From the NCBI GenBank assembly GCA_016234535.1, contig JACRBH010000117.1:1-57842 (forward strand): a stretch of DNA of 57,842 bases. Direction: 5' to 3'. Shown here piece by piece: positions 16,256 through 24,704 of the stretch. Position numbers and translations under genes: made by a program. Numbering within the stretch: the stretch's first letter is position 1; every line of letters starts with the position of its first letter. This DNA comes from Chloroflexota bacterium (GTDB lineage: Bacteria > Chloroflexota > Anaerolineae > Anaerolineales > Villigracilaceae). Under the pieces are notes generated by a model that was not told the DNA's origin, made no database searches, and was given only the letters and a program-made list of their open reading frames with translations.

Positions 16256-17169
16256 TATCGTCCTCCTCCCAACACGTCTTTTCGATCCGCCTTGAACAGA
16301 TCCTCGAAGTCCCAATAGGTAAAGCCGGCTGTGGGAGTCTCATCACCGCGCGCCATCAAGGAAACAACCAATCGGTCTCCCTGTTGCAGGGCCAGCGATA
16401 ACACTTCACGACTTTCATTCGGCACAAGCAGCATTAACATGCGCGCCTGGGTCATTGTGGAAAAGGAAGAAGATGAGTCGTTTGAATTGGAGGAGTCAGT
16501 TTGAGGAGGCAGTCCCTGGACAGTGATCACACGCACACCCATTGGAAATAAATCCTTTGCAAGCGGCGGCAGTGCGCGACTCAAGGCATCCGTCCGCTGC
16601 GCGTCGGCTTCCCCTGGTATCGGTGTCGTAGTGGATTCGATCCCGGAAAGGATTAGCTCGGGCATGGTTGTTGGCGTGGTCATCTGCTGCGGGCGGCTGC
16701 TGATCACGACCGTGACTCCCACCAGGTCACCAGGCAGGAATGCCTCCACGTCCGGGGCAACCAGGTTCATCGCATCCAATGGCAATGGGAACAAACTATA
16801 TCCAGGGAATTGCGCAAGTACGGCTGAGAGTCGCGTACCCTCTGCGGCCTGCGCCATGATCGCAGATCGAAAGATGGGCTGGCCGTCAAAGATCGGTTGG
16901 GCAATCACTCCGCCGACAACTCCTGCAACTTCCTTTTCAGGAATGTACATGGCTGCATTGTCATCCTGAAAAACTGTTTTGACCGCAATATCATTTGCAG
17001 CGATGACATCCCCGATATTCAGGTCATGTGTGGCAGACAGGACTGCAATAGTGGGTGGGCGTTGGGCTGCTCCCAAAGCATTGAGGGCAATGAAGGCGGC
17101 CAGAAAAATTCCGACAGAAACACCGAGCACAACCAGGTTGATGCCGGTCGAGGCGATTCGTTTAAGCAT
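16255..17169 (-). CDS. CpaB/RcpC-like SAF-domain protein
   Basis: A 304-aa protein with one N-terminal membrane anchor (about residues 8-35) and a SAF domain (LNIGDVIAANDIAVKTVF near residues 53-70), as in CpaB/RcpC of Tad pili. An additional beta domain and a long Ser-rich linker (SSNSNDSSSSF near 230) follow. It probably faces the cell envelope exterior and interacts with the secretion channel or peptidoglycan. ATG 17169 overlaps the upstream stop by eight bases; a longer frame would start inside the previous gene. Confidence 0.8.
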   Translation of the reverse strand: MLKRIASTGINLVVLGVSVGIFLAAFIALNALGAAQRPPTIAVLSATHDLNIGDVIAANDIAVKTVFQDDNAAMYIPEKEVAGVVGGVIAQPIFDGQPIFRSAIMAQAAEGTRLSAVLAQFPGYSLFPLPLDAMNLVAPDVEAFLPGDLVGVTVVISSRPQQMTTPTTMPELILSGIESTTTPIPGEADAQRTDALSRALPPLAKDLFPMGVRVITVQGLPPQTDSSNSNDSSSSFSTMTQARMLMLLVPNESREVLSLALQQGDRLVVSLMARGDETPTAGFTYWDFEDLFKADRKDVLGGGR

Positions 17170-17734
17170 TTTGTTTTCTCCAATTGTTGGGTTTCCAGGG
17201 CAGACTGCTCTGGGTAATGATTTGTATGCACGCAGGCGTATCGGAAAGGATCTCTTCCAGACTTTCCAGCGTTTGATGCAGCAAGGCAACCATCACGACC
17301 AGCACGAAATCCGTATGCAGATGGTCTGACTCAAACAAGTCCTGATGAGCCTGCGCAGTCCCCCGGGCAATATCCAAAACATCTGCATCGGCCAGGGCTT
17401 CCGCCGATATACGCGGCATGTCCGGGAAACACATCTGGATCAGATCAGCCAGGTTATTTTGAATTTGCTGTGGGGATGGTTCGGTCACGACTTGCGCCGG
17501 CGGGTCGAGCAGATCCGTAACCGAAGTATTAGGATTGACCCGTAATTGTTCCACAGCGCGCGATAACTGTTTGAGGCCGGCTTGAAAAGCCTCCATCAAT
17601 CGATCCTGGGCTTGTGGTGATAATGCGGCGACCGCTTCGACATTGCGCAGGGATATATGCTTGCGCAGTTCGGCAGGCAGGGATCCCAAAACCCGTTGAC
17701 GACGCTCACGTTTGGACTGGTATGTTTCGCTCAT
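17162..17734 (-). CDS. Unknown soluble protein leading the Tad-like cassette
   Basis: The 190-aa protein is basic at its N-terminus (SKRERRQRVLG) and then mainly helical and acidic, without membrane segments or known motifs. It is the first gene of the five- or six-gene cassette and overlaps CpaB by eight bases. No SD is visible before the ATG. The upstream 190 bp are shared with the divergent LuxR-type regulator. Function unknown; a cytoplasmic assembly or regulatory factor is plausible. Confidence 0.7.
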   Translation of the reverse strand: MSETYQSKRERRQRVLGSLPAELRKHISLRNVEAVAALSPQAQDRLMEAFQAGLKQLSRAVEQLRVNPNTSVTDLLDPPAQVVTEPSPQQIQNNLADLIQMCFPDMPRISAEALADADVLDIARGTAQAHQDLFESDHLHTDFVLVVMVALLHQTLESLEEILSDTPACIQIITQSSLPWKPNNWRKQNA

Positions 17735-17794
17735 GGCCCATATGATATATAAGGTTGCAGGGGGGTGTATGTTTCGTGTCGCTAGGCCATTTGT

Positions 17795-17808
17795 GTCAAG
17801 TGTTTGAC
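17795..17808. promoter_or_regulatory. GTCAA-N4-TTGAC dyad in divergent intergenic region
   Basis: A perfect 5-bp inverted repeat, GTCAAGTGTTTGAC, lies between the Tad-like cassette and the LuxR-type regulator. On the minus strand it overlaps a TTGACA that could act as -35 for the cassette, although no clear -10 follows. It is a candidate operator. Confidence 0.3.
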
Positions 17809-17910
17809 CTTGTAAATATACTGACGATTATGTGACAACTAGTATGATCGGTGCTGATGACGTATTCTTTTTGATCTAATTTGCACGCAATGGGTCTCTT
17901 GAAAGAAAAG

Positions 17911-17916
17911 TATAAT
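17911..17916 (+). promoter_or_regulatory. TATAAT box for the MalT-like regulator
   Basis: Perfect TATAAT without a good -35. The predicted start is near 17923, giving a 65-nt leader to ATG 17988 or a leaderless transcript from TTG 17925. Confidence 0.45.
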
Positions 17917-17987
17917 GATCGAGTTTGAACGACCTGGATATTCTCTTTAGCGGTGATGGAATCAAAACGACGAATGAGCATAGACCC

Positions 17988-20750
17988 ATGTCCATATCCC
18001 TTCTTTCAACCAAGCTTCATATCCCAAGTGCGCGGGCAAATGGGGTATCACGACCGCGCTTAACCGAGAAGCTGCTCACCGCTGTAAAGCGTCCAAGCAG
18101 TTTTGTATTGCTATCCGGTCCAGCAGGTTTTGGCAAAACCACCCTGTTGGGCGAATTTGTAACTGAGCTTAAGCGTCCGGTTGCCTGGATGTCGGTGGAC
18201 GAAGGGGATAACGACCCGATTCGGTTCTGGACCTATCTAATTACCGCCTGTCAAACTATTCAGCGCGGAATTGGTGAAACTGGTTTGGAATTGCTTCAAT
18301 CTCCCCTGCCATTGCCTGACGAAACCATCCCCACACTTCTCATCAATGACCTCGTCAAGTTGAAGAATGATCTTGTGTTGGTTCTCGATGACTATCATGC
18401 CATCCAGAACCCAGCCATCCACAAAGCTTTTTCCTTCCTGCTCGATCATCTTCCCGATAAATTCCATCCTGTGCTGTCCACGCGTGTTGATCCTCCCTGG
18501 CCGCTGGCGCGTTTTCGCGCGCGCAATCAATTGATCGAAATCCGCGCGGTGGATTTGCGCTTCACAACAGAAGAGACAGCTGCATTTCTCAATCAAATCA
18601 TGAGCTTGAATCTTTCCGCTGAGAATGTGTCCGCTCTTGAAGCCCGCACCGAAGGTTGGATCGCCAGCCTGCAACTTGCCGCGATCTCGATGAAGGGACG
18701 CAGCGATGTCGCTGAGTTCATCAAAGCCTTCACCGGCAGCCATGTTTATGTGGCGGAGTATCTGATCGAAGAGGTTCTGGAACATCAATCGGAAGCAGTG
18801 AAGACTTTTTTACTGCAAACTTCAATTCTTACGCGTCTGAACGCCAGCCTTTGCGATGCAGTCAACGGACATTCGAAAAGTCCAGCCATGCTGAAGGATC
18901 TATATCAGGCAAACCTCTTTGTCTTTCCTCTGGACGATGAAGGAGAGTGGTTCCGTTATCATCACCTATTCGCAGATTTGCTCAAAGCCCGCCTGCGCCA
19001 TAGTCTGCCGGCAGAAGCTATTGCAACCCTGCATCAGCGCGCCGCAGCCTGGTATGAGCAGTCCGGCATGACCCCGGATGCGATTGAACATGCCCTGATC
19101 GCTATGGATTATCCACTCGCCGTGCATCTTGTTGAAAAAGTGGCCTTGCCGATGATCTTGCAGGCTTATGTAAGAACCGTGGCTGGCTGGCTGCAATCCA
19201 TTCCCCAAAAGTATCTTGAAGAGAGTCCCAGAGTCAACATGGCTTTCGCCTGGATGAATTTATTACCCGGCGCTTTTGACCAGGCAACCCCTTATCTGGA
19301 ACGGTTGTCCATCATCTTTTCTTCCCCAGAAGTGAGCGCCCAGGATTCTTCTCTTCTGGGAGAATGGCTTGCCATACAATCCAAGCTGCTGGGCATGCAA
19401 GGGAAATCAGCAGAAAGCCGGGATCTGGCCAATCGGGCGTTGCAAATCCTGCCTGAGGCGGATGCTCATGTGCGGAGTATGCTTTATGCAAACCTGGCCA
19501 CGGCCTATGAGCAGATGCTTGATTATGATCACGCCGCCGAGATGTTCCAATGGATCGTCCGGGATGCCCAGGCAACAGGAAATTTCGCCGCCGAAATTCT
19601 GGGTACTTCCGGACAGGCACAGATGGTGTTGCAGCAGGGACGACTCCATCTTGGATTTGAAATTGCTTCGCAGGGAATAAAACGGCTGGAGACTTTCGGC
19701 AGATCAACCCCCTTTAGCGCAACCTTGTACGGAGAACTCGGACAGATCCATTATCAATGGCATCAACTTGATCAGTCCCGCGATTATCTTCTGCGCTCCA
19801 TTCAAGCCAGCGGGTTGAGCGGTTACAGCGACCCGGAGATTTACAACCATGTGATACTCTCCCGTATATTCCAGATGGAGGGAGATTGGATATCTTCCGC
19901 GCATGAGATGGAGAAAGCCGGCGAGCTTGCGCGTGTCATCCCGCCCGCCATGATCCGGGAGGAAATAATCTCCCAACAGGTTCGCGTTGAACTTGCATTG
20001 AACCGTCTACCTGAGGCACAAACCCTGCTTAAGGCGGAGGGCTTCACCTTCAACGGCGAATTTATCTTTCCTGATCTTGCGCTGGGTTCCATTGTCACCC
20101 ACCCGGTCGGGTTGCTATATAACAGCGCCCTGCGTGTTCTCTTGTTCCAGTCCAGAACAAAACAAGACAGGGTGAACTTAAAGCGCGGGATTGAACTTGC
20201 CGCTGTCGTTCTTGCCGGGGAGCTGCAATGCCAGCATGTTCCCATCGCGCTGGAAACGCTTCTGTTGCGTAGTCAAATGTACGGTGCGCTTGGAGATAAT
20301 CAACATAGCTTGGAAGATGTCACCAAAGCTCTGGAGTTAGCCGAGCCGGAAGGATTCATTAGCATATTTGTTGAAGAGGGGCTGCCCATTTCCGAATCCC
20401 TGACCATCCTGCTTAAACAGAATCTACTGGGATCAGTTCAACCCAATTACGTCAAGAGCATTCTGGCTGCTTTTCCAAAAGCAGGATATTCCAAAACAGT
20501 ACAGGACGAACGGTCAATACCAGTGGATGAGTCTTTGTCTCCGCTGGAGTCATTGACCCCGCGTGAATTGGAGGTTTTGCACCTTATCGCGATCGGTGAT
20601 TCGAATCAAACGATAGCAGGCAAACTTGTCATCACGCTAAGCGCAGTGAAGAAGCATACCGGTAATATCTTCAACAAGTTGAACGTCAACAGCCGCACAC
20701 AGGCGCTTGTCCAGGCGCGCCGGCTTGGATTGCTTTCCTTGGATAAATAA
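17988..20750 (+). CDS. MalT-like STAND transcriptional regulator (LuxR HTH)
   Basis: A 920-aa protein of the LAL/MalT group. It opens with the typical SLLSTKLHIP, then Walker A GPAGFGKTT (K50), Walker B LVLVLDDYHAI and the downstream winged-helix region. TPR-like helical repeats fill the middle (about 400-800). A C-terminal LuxR HTH (LTPRELEVLHLIAIGDSNQ, SAVKKHTGNIFNKLN) occupies about residues 854-915. Members bind an inducer, oligomerise with ATP and activate transcription. I prefer ATG 17988 because family members start about ten residues before TKLHIP; TTG 17925 is in frame and only nine bases from TATAAT. It is divergent from the Tad-like cassette and upstream of the DUF4386 genes. Either could be its target. 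Confidence 0.9.
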   Translation: MSISLLSTKLHIPSARANGVSRPRLTEKLLTAVKRPSSFVLLSGPAGFGKTTLLGEFVTELKRPVAWMSVDEGDNDPIRFWTYLITACQTIQRGIGETGLELLQSPLPLPDETIPTLLINDLVKLKNDLVLVLDDYHAIQNPAIHKAFSFLLDHLPDKFHPVLSTRVDPPWPLARFRARNQLIEIRAVDLRFTTEETAAFLNQIMSLNLSAENVSALEARTEGWIASLQLAAISMKGRSDVAEFIKAFTGSHVYVAEYLIEEVLEHQSEAVKTFLLQTSILTRLNASLCDAVNGHSKSPAMLKDLYQANLFVFPLDDEGEWFRYHHLFADLLKARLRHSLPAEAIATLHQRAAAWYEQSGMTPDAIEHALIAMDYPLAVHLVEKVALPMILQAYVRTVAGWLQSIPQKYLEESPRVNMAFAWMNLLPGAFDQATPYLERLSIIFSSPEVSAQDSSLLGEWLAIQSKLLGMQGKSAESRDLANRALQILPEADAHVRSMLYANLATAYEQMLDYDHAAEMFQWIVRDAQATGNFAAEILGTSGQAQMVLQQGRLHLGFEIASQGIKRLETFGRSTPFSATLYGELGQIHYQWHQLDQSRDYLLRSIQASGLSGYSDPEIYNHVILSRIFQMEGDWISSAHEMEKAGELARVIPPAMIREEIISQQVRVELALNRLPEAQTLLKAEGFTFNGEFIFPDLALGSIVTHPVGLLYNSALRVLLFQSRTKQDRVNLKRGIELAAVVLAGELQCQHVPIALETLLLRSQMYGALGDNQHSLEDVTKALELAEPEGFISIFVEEGLPISESLTILLKQNLLGSVQPNYVKSILAAFPKAGYSKTVQDERSIPVDESLSPLESLTPRELEVLHLIAIGDSNQTIAGKLVITLSAVKKHTGNIFNKLNVNSRTQALVQARRLGLLSLDK

Positions 20751-20779
20751 ATTCCATCTACCCCCATCTGATTTTTTAT

Positions 20780-20821
20780 AAGAGGAGGTGTGCCAAAGTA
20801 CACCTCCTCTTATTTTGTTTT
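20780..20821 (+). terminator. Strong intrinsic terminator
   Basis: AAGAGGAGGTGT (20780-20791) and ACACCTCCTCTT (20800-20811) form a perfect 12-bp stem with an 8-nt loop, followed by ATTTTGTTTT. It ends the regulator transcript. Confidence 0.93.
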
Positions 20822-20905
20822 AAAAAATAGACACCACCTTGGTACAGTGACATTTCCCACCCAAGGGTCTATATTGTGTGCAAGACAAAAATAAGGAGCA
20901 ATAAA

Positions 20906-21676
20906 ATGAACACAAAAGTTATGAGCGTAGGTCAGGAAAAACAGAATATCGAAGCAATGGATTTTCAATGGAATTGGCTGTATAAGGTCGGAGCGGTGGC
21001 TGCCTTAACAGCCATGTTCGCTAACATACTGGATGTCGCTCTTGGATTTGGGGGAACGGAGATTGTTACGTACGGCACCAAATCCGCGGCCAACTGGTTC
21101 GCTGTTTTTCAAGACAACTGGTTTCAAGGTTTATATTCACTTGGCATCTTAAATATTGTTTATTTGATCGCCATGCTGCCGGTTTATTTCGCGTTATTCG
21201 CGGCGCATCGTAAAAGGCAGGCAGTTTATGCCGCCCTCGCAATGATCGTATTTCTGATCAGCATGTCCATTTACATATCCAATAATGCGGCCATCCCGCT
21301 GCTTGTTCTCTCCAATAAATATGCACTGGCAGGTACGGATATACAAAAAACCATATTGACAGCGGCAGGTGAATCAGTATTGGCTCGCGGGGAAGACTTT
21401 ACGCCGGGTTCATTTATCGGTCTTATTCTCGGCAGCATTGCGGCGATTGCGATATCTATTGTCATGCTGCGCGGCGGAATTTTTGGAAAAGTGAATGTCT
21501 GGATCGGCATCATTGGGTTTACGTTTCTAGCATTGTTCACGATCCTGGCTACTTTTGTGCCTGCTCTCTATACCATCGCTTTTTATTTTTTCGGATCCAT
21601 TGGCGGACTTCTGGCTTTGACTTGGTTTGCGCTGGTTGCCCGCAGGCTCTTTCAACTTTCAAGACAGGAAGGATAA
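20906..21676 (+). CDS. DUF4386-like polytopic membrane protein
   Basis: 256 aa with six or so membrane segments and a cytoplasmic N-terminus. The pattern of two TMs, an extracellular loop with IPLLVLSNKYA, and an A-x-GE segment before TM5 matches DUF4386 proteins, whose function is unknown. The start ATG 20906 has SD AAGGAG eight bases upstream. It sits downstream of a MalT-like regulator and a terminator, so it has its own promoter in the ~90-bp gap. It is followed after five bases by the YdjM-like gene. Confidence 0.75.
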   Translation: MNTKVMSVGQEKQNIEAMDFQWNWLYKVGAVAALTAMFANILDVALGFGGTEIVTYGTKSAANWFAVFQDNWFQGLYSLGILNIVYLIAMLPVYFALFAAHRKRQAVYAALAMIVFLISMSIYISNNAAIPLLVLSNKYALAGTDIQKTILTAAGESVLARGEDFTPGSFIGLILGSIAAIAISIVMLRGGIFGKVNVWIGIIGFTFLALFTILATFVPALYTIAFYFFGSIGGLLALTWFALVARRLFQLSRQEG

Positions 21677-21681
21677 AACCA

Positions 21682-22185
21682 ATGTCAGGAATAGGTCACC
21701 TCGCGCCCGGTTTTGCGGCGAAGTCTGTTACTCCCCAAGTACCAATTTGGGTGTTATTACTAGCCGGTGAGACAAACGACATCCTTTATTTTTTGTTCTC
21801 GTCTGCCGGCATCGAGTCAAAAGCGGTGATTACAGTCATGGATTTTAATCAGGGAGTTAAATATCTGACACCCGGTTCAAATCCGTGGTCGCATGGGCTT
21901 TTCATGTCCATGATCTGGGCGATGCTCGCCGCCGCAATTGCTTTTCTTTTTTATCGAGATCACAGAACAAGCACCGTGATCGGGCTGGTGGTCTTTAGTC
22001 ACTGGCTTCTGGACTTCCTCATGCATTCCAACCTCCCGCTTTTCTTTGATGGTTCACCACTCGTTGGCCTGGGTCTGGAAAATTCGGGAAGCGGCTTTCT
22101 CTTTATGACTGTTTTGGATATTCTCCTGCTTGCAGCGGGAATTGCAATTTATTTTAGAGCGAGAAAACGAACAGCCAAAATGTGA
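21682..22185 (+). CDS. YdjM-like membrane protein, putative metal-dependent hydrolase
   Basis: 167 aa. It begins MSGIGHLAPGFAAKSV and has several hydrophobic segments with conserved-type GETND, WSHG and SHWLLDFLMH motifs that could coordinate metal. This resembles the same broad family as the protein at 8999. The ATG lies five bases after the DUF4386 stop, with a GGAAGGAT SD, so the pair is an operon. Activity unknown. Confidence 0.65.
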   Translation: MSGIGHLAPGFAAKSVTPQVPIWVLLLAGETNDILYFLFSSAGIESKAVITVMDFNQGVKYLTPGSNPWSHGLFMSMIWAMLAAAIAFLFYRDHRTSTVIGLVVFSHWLLDFLMHSNLPLFFDGSPLVGLGLENSGSGFLFMTVLDILLLAAGIAIYFRARKRTAKM

Positions 22186-22279
22186 GACTATATATCTTTG
22201 ATCTTGTTTGGAACCTGATAGTCAACAACATGTTCCAGAGTCGTGAAACTAAATTTTCTCAATATGAAAAGGCAAATCA

Positions 22280-22795
22280 ATGAACGATAAAATTCTAATC
22301 ACCTATGCCAGTCGGTCCGGTTCCACAGCAGAGATCGCAGAAGCCATTGGCAAAACAATCGCCCAAAACGGCGCACAAGTGGATGTGCTTCCGATGCGGG
22401 AAGTGACAGACCTGACTCTATACCGGGCAGTGGTGGCCGGCAGCGCCATTCGCAAATCAAAGTGGCTGCCGGAGGCGATGCAATTTGTTCAGACCCTTCG
22501 ATCTGAATTGCGACAAAAGCCTTTCGCCACGTTTACCGTGTCTATCACGCTAGCCATGTCAAATACCGACCAATATCGCCAGGCGGTGTCAGAATGGATA
22601 CAACCTGTGCGCTTGCAAGTGAGGCCGCTTAGCGAAGGTCTTTTTGCCGGGATGTTGGACTTCCATAAACTGCCGCTGACTTTTGATTCCCTGTTGTTGG
22701 GCGGGGTCGTCGCGCTTGGAATTTTTCCGAAGGGCGACCGTCGTGATTGGAATGCTATTCGCAGCTGGGCAGAAGGCATCCGCCCGCTGCTTTAA
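22280..22795 (+). CDS. Flavodoxin-domain protein
   Basis: 171 aa with the FMN phosphate-binding start ILITYASRSGSTAEIAEAIG (residues 4-23), as in protoporphyrinogen oxidase HemG and other flavodoxin-domain proteins. A VAGSAIRKSKWLPEA motif around the second FMN loop follows. It probably binds FMN and acts in electron transfer or quinone/porphyrin oxidation. It follows the membrane genes after 94 bp without a visible terminator. Confidence 0.82.
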   Translation: MNDKILITYASRSGSTAEIAEAIGKTIAQNGAQVDVLPMREVTDLTLYRAVVAGSAIRKSKWLPEAMQFVQTLRSELRQKPFATFTVSITLAMSNTDQYRQAVSEWIQPVRLQVRPLSEGLFAGMLDFHKLPLTFDSLLLGGVVALGIFPKGDRRDWNAIRSWAEGIRPLL

Positions 22796-22809
22796 TAGAT
22801 ATTACTGAT

Positions 22810-23025
22810 ATGGACGCACCTCGCGTTTATGAATTTCGTGTGGAAGGTCATCTGGCGGATCGCTGGTCTGAATGGTTTGAAGGGCTGGCGATCTGCAATG
22901 ACCTCAATGGTGATTCAATATTGACCGGACTGTTAACCGATCAAGCAGCTCTGTTCGGTGTGCTTACCAGGATCCATGATTTGAATTTGATCCTGATTTC
23001 AGTACATAGGATCGACAGTAACTGA
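22810..23025 (+). CDS. 71-aa conserved small protein (WSEWFEGLAI type)
   Basis: The protein reads YEFRVEGHLADRWSEWFEGL, then a DGDS-like turn and a hydrophobic Q-A-ALFGVL-RIHDLNLILISV tail. I know this compact alpha/beta pattern as a frequent small protein in Chloroflexi-like genomes, often next to flavodoxin or DUF4386 genes. Its role is unknown. ATG 22810 matches the usual N-terminus; the longer frame overlaps the flavodoxin gene. No clear SD. Confidence 0.7.
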   Translation: MDAPRVYEFRVEGHLADRWSEWFEGLAICNDLNGDSILTGLLTDQAALFGVLTRIHDLNLILISVHRIDSN

Positions 23026-23134
23026 TCTGATCGTGAAAAAACATAATTCCATAAGTTGGAAAAGTGATTGACGTCAAATCAAATAACCCTATTAATGTAG
23101 CGGGTGCCATGGGAGCAAAAGGTTGGTATTGCAA

Positions 23135-24337
23135 TCAATCCACCCACCGCCACAATAAAAGGCTTGCAAGTAGGGCCAGCGCCGCGCCAAAAAGAAAAGG
23201 GGCCGATGGGCCGAATCCAGCCCAGGCTCCCGCACCCTGCCAAAGCAATCCTGCAAGAAGCGAGGCGGGCAGGGCGGTAATGCCGATCGCGGCGTTGAAA
23301 AGTCCATAAGCTGTGCCGCGTTGCGCGTCAGGCACAAGGTCAGCAACCAGCGCTTTGGCAATGCCCTCTGTCGCGGCGTAATAAATCCCATAAAGTCCGA
23401 AAAGCATCCAAATTTGCCAGCCTGCCTGCGCCAATGCGAAACCTAGATACACCAACCCATATGCGAACCAGCCGCTGATCATCAGCTTCCTTCTTCCGAT
23501 CTTATCTGAAAGCACTCCAAGCGGACTGGATAGAATCGTGTAGATTGCTGTGAATGTCATCAACATGAAAATAGTTTGCAGCACCGAGAGTCCGCGTTCC
23601 TGGGCGCGTAAAATAATAAAAGAGTCTGACGAATTTCCAAGCGTGAAGAGAGCAACAATAAACAGAAATGACTTGAAACGGGTGTCCATCCCTTTGAGCG
23701 ACAAACGCATTACCCCTGACCCTTTGTCTGGTCCACCTATCTCAGTCGTGCCTACCGCCAAAACGATGACCGCCAAAGCTGCAGGGATGATACTCGCCAG
23801 CACTGCAATACGAAACGTGTTGACACTTAACAACGCCTGATTGGTTTGTGTCAGCCAGATAATCAACGCGGCGATGCCAATGCCTATGAAAGCACCCGCC
23901 GTATCGCCTGCGCGGTGCAAACCAAACGCGAATCCCCGATTGGCCTTATCCGTGCTCGATGCAACCAGAGCATCACGCGGCGCGGTACGAATCCCCTTGC
24001 CGACACGGTCAGCAAAGCGAACTCCGAGCACCCAACCCCAGGCATTCGCAAAATATAAAAACGGCTTGGCAACCGTGGAGATGGCATAGCCCAACACCGT
24101 CAGCCATTTGCGTTTACCGATCTTATCTGAAAGCGCGCCCGAATATATTTTTACAAAGCTCGCCGTTGTCTCTGCAACCCCATCAATCAACCCGATAAAC
24201 GCCATGCGCACACCCAGCACATTGGATAGAAACAAGGGAATCAGATACACGATCATTTCTGATGAAATATCTGTGAGAAATGATGTGGCGGTAACAATCC
24301 AGATGTTTGGGTGTAACTTGCGTAGTTTATTTTTCAT
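23135..24337 (-). CDS. MFS transporter
   Basis: 400 aa, twelve membrane segments. The MFS loop motif is seen twice as SGALSDKIGKRKW (loop 2-3) and LGVLSDKIGRRKL (loop 8-9), and DRVGKGIRTAPRDALVA marks the loop 4-5 region. SFLTDISSEMIVY near residues 19-31 is typical of a bacterial exporter-like subgroup. Substrate unknown. The GGTGG upstream of ATG is a weak SD. It ends convergently with the 71-aa gene and lies downstream of the catabolic operon, from which it is separated by 368 bp. Confidence 0.85.
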   Translation of the reverse strand: MKNKLRKLHPNIWIVTATSFLTDISSEMIVYLIPLFLSNVLGVRMAFIGLIDGVAETTASFVKIYSGALSDKIGKRKWLTVLGYAISTVAKPFLYFANAWGWVLGVRFADRVGKGIRTAPRDALVASSTDKANRGFAFGLHRAGDTAGAFIGIGIAALIIWLTQTNQALLSVNTFRIAVLASIIPAALAVIVLAVGTTEIGGPDKGSGVMRLSLKGMDTRFKSFLFIVALFTLGNSSDSFIILRAQERGLSVLQTIFMLMTFTAIYTILSSPLGVLSDKIGRRKLMISGWFAYGLVYLGFALAQAGWQIWMLFGLYGIYYAATEGIAKALVADLVPDAQRGTAYGLFNAAIGITALPASLLAGLLWQGAGAWAGFGPSAPFLFGAALALLASLLLWRWVD

Positions 24338-24704
24338 ACGTTATCATTCACCACCAGTCTTTCCTGCCAAAATCAGATGACCGCAAAAACATAACCATGA
24401 TTTAAGTTGTTCGCATAATGAGCTTGTTCTGGCTGCTTCATCGGCCGGATTTGTATTTTAACTGGGAACTGCATGATGGACAATTTCTCTTGGTTTCAGG
24501 AGGTTATCAAATACCGGGAAAAACCTGCGGTGTCGGGCCTTTCCGTTTCATCCGTACCACAACCCAATCAACTGAAAGGAAACCAAACGCACAAATTCAA
24601 GATAAAAACCTCATACTTATCCACCCTGCTCGCATTTTCGAGCGGTCAGCCTCACTCGTAAAGATAAACCGCAACAAAATTTGGAACAGGATGGCAAGGC
24701 AGCC
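24338..24704. other. Gap without a convincing gene
   Basis: It holds an open plus-strand frame (24473-24661) reading MMDNFSWFQEVIKYREKP that lacks an SD and a family, so I do not call it. No terminator-like hairpin is obvious after the PepD gene. The promoter of the MFS gene is expected here but no clear hexamers were found. Confidence 0.35.

Noticed and set aside
24473..24661. 62-aa plus-strand frame MMDNFSWFQEV...
   Set aside because: No SD, no family and no neighbour relation; may be a decayed fragment at most.
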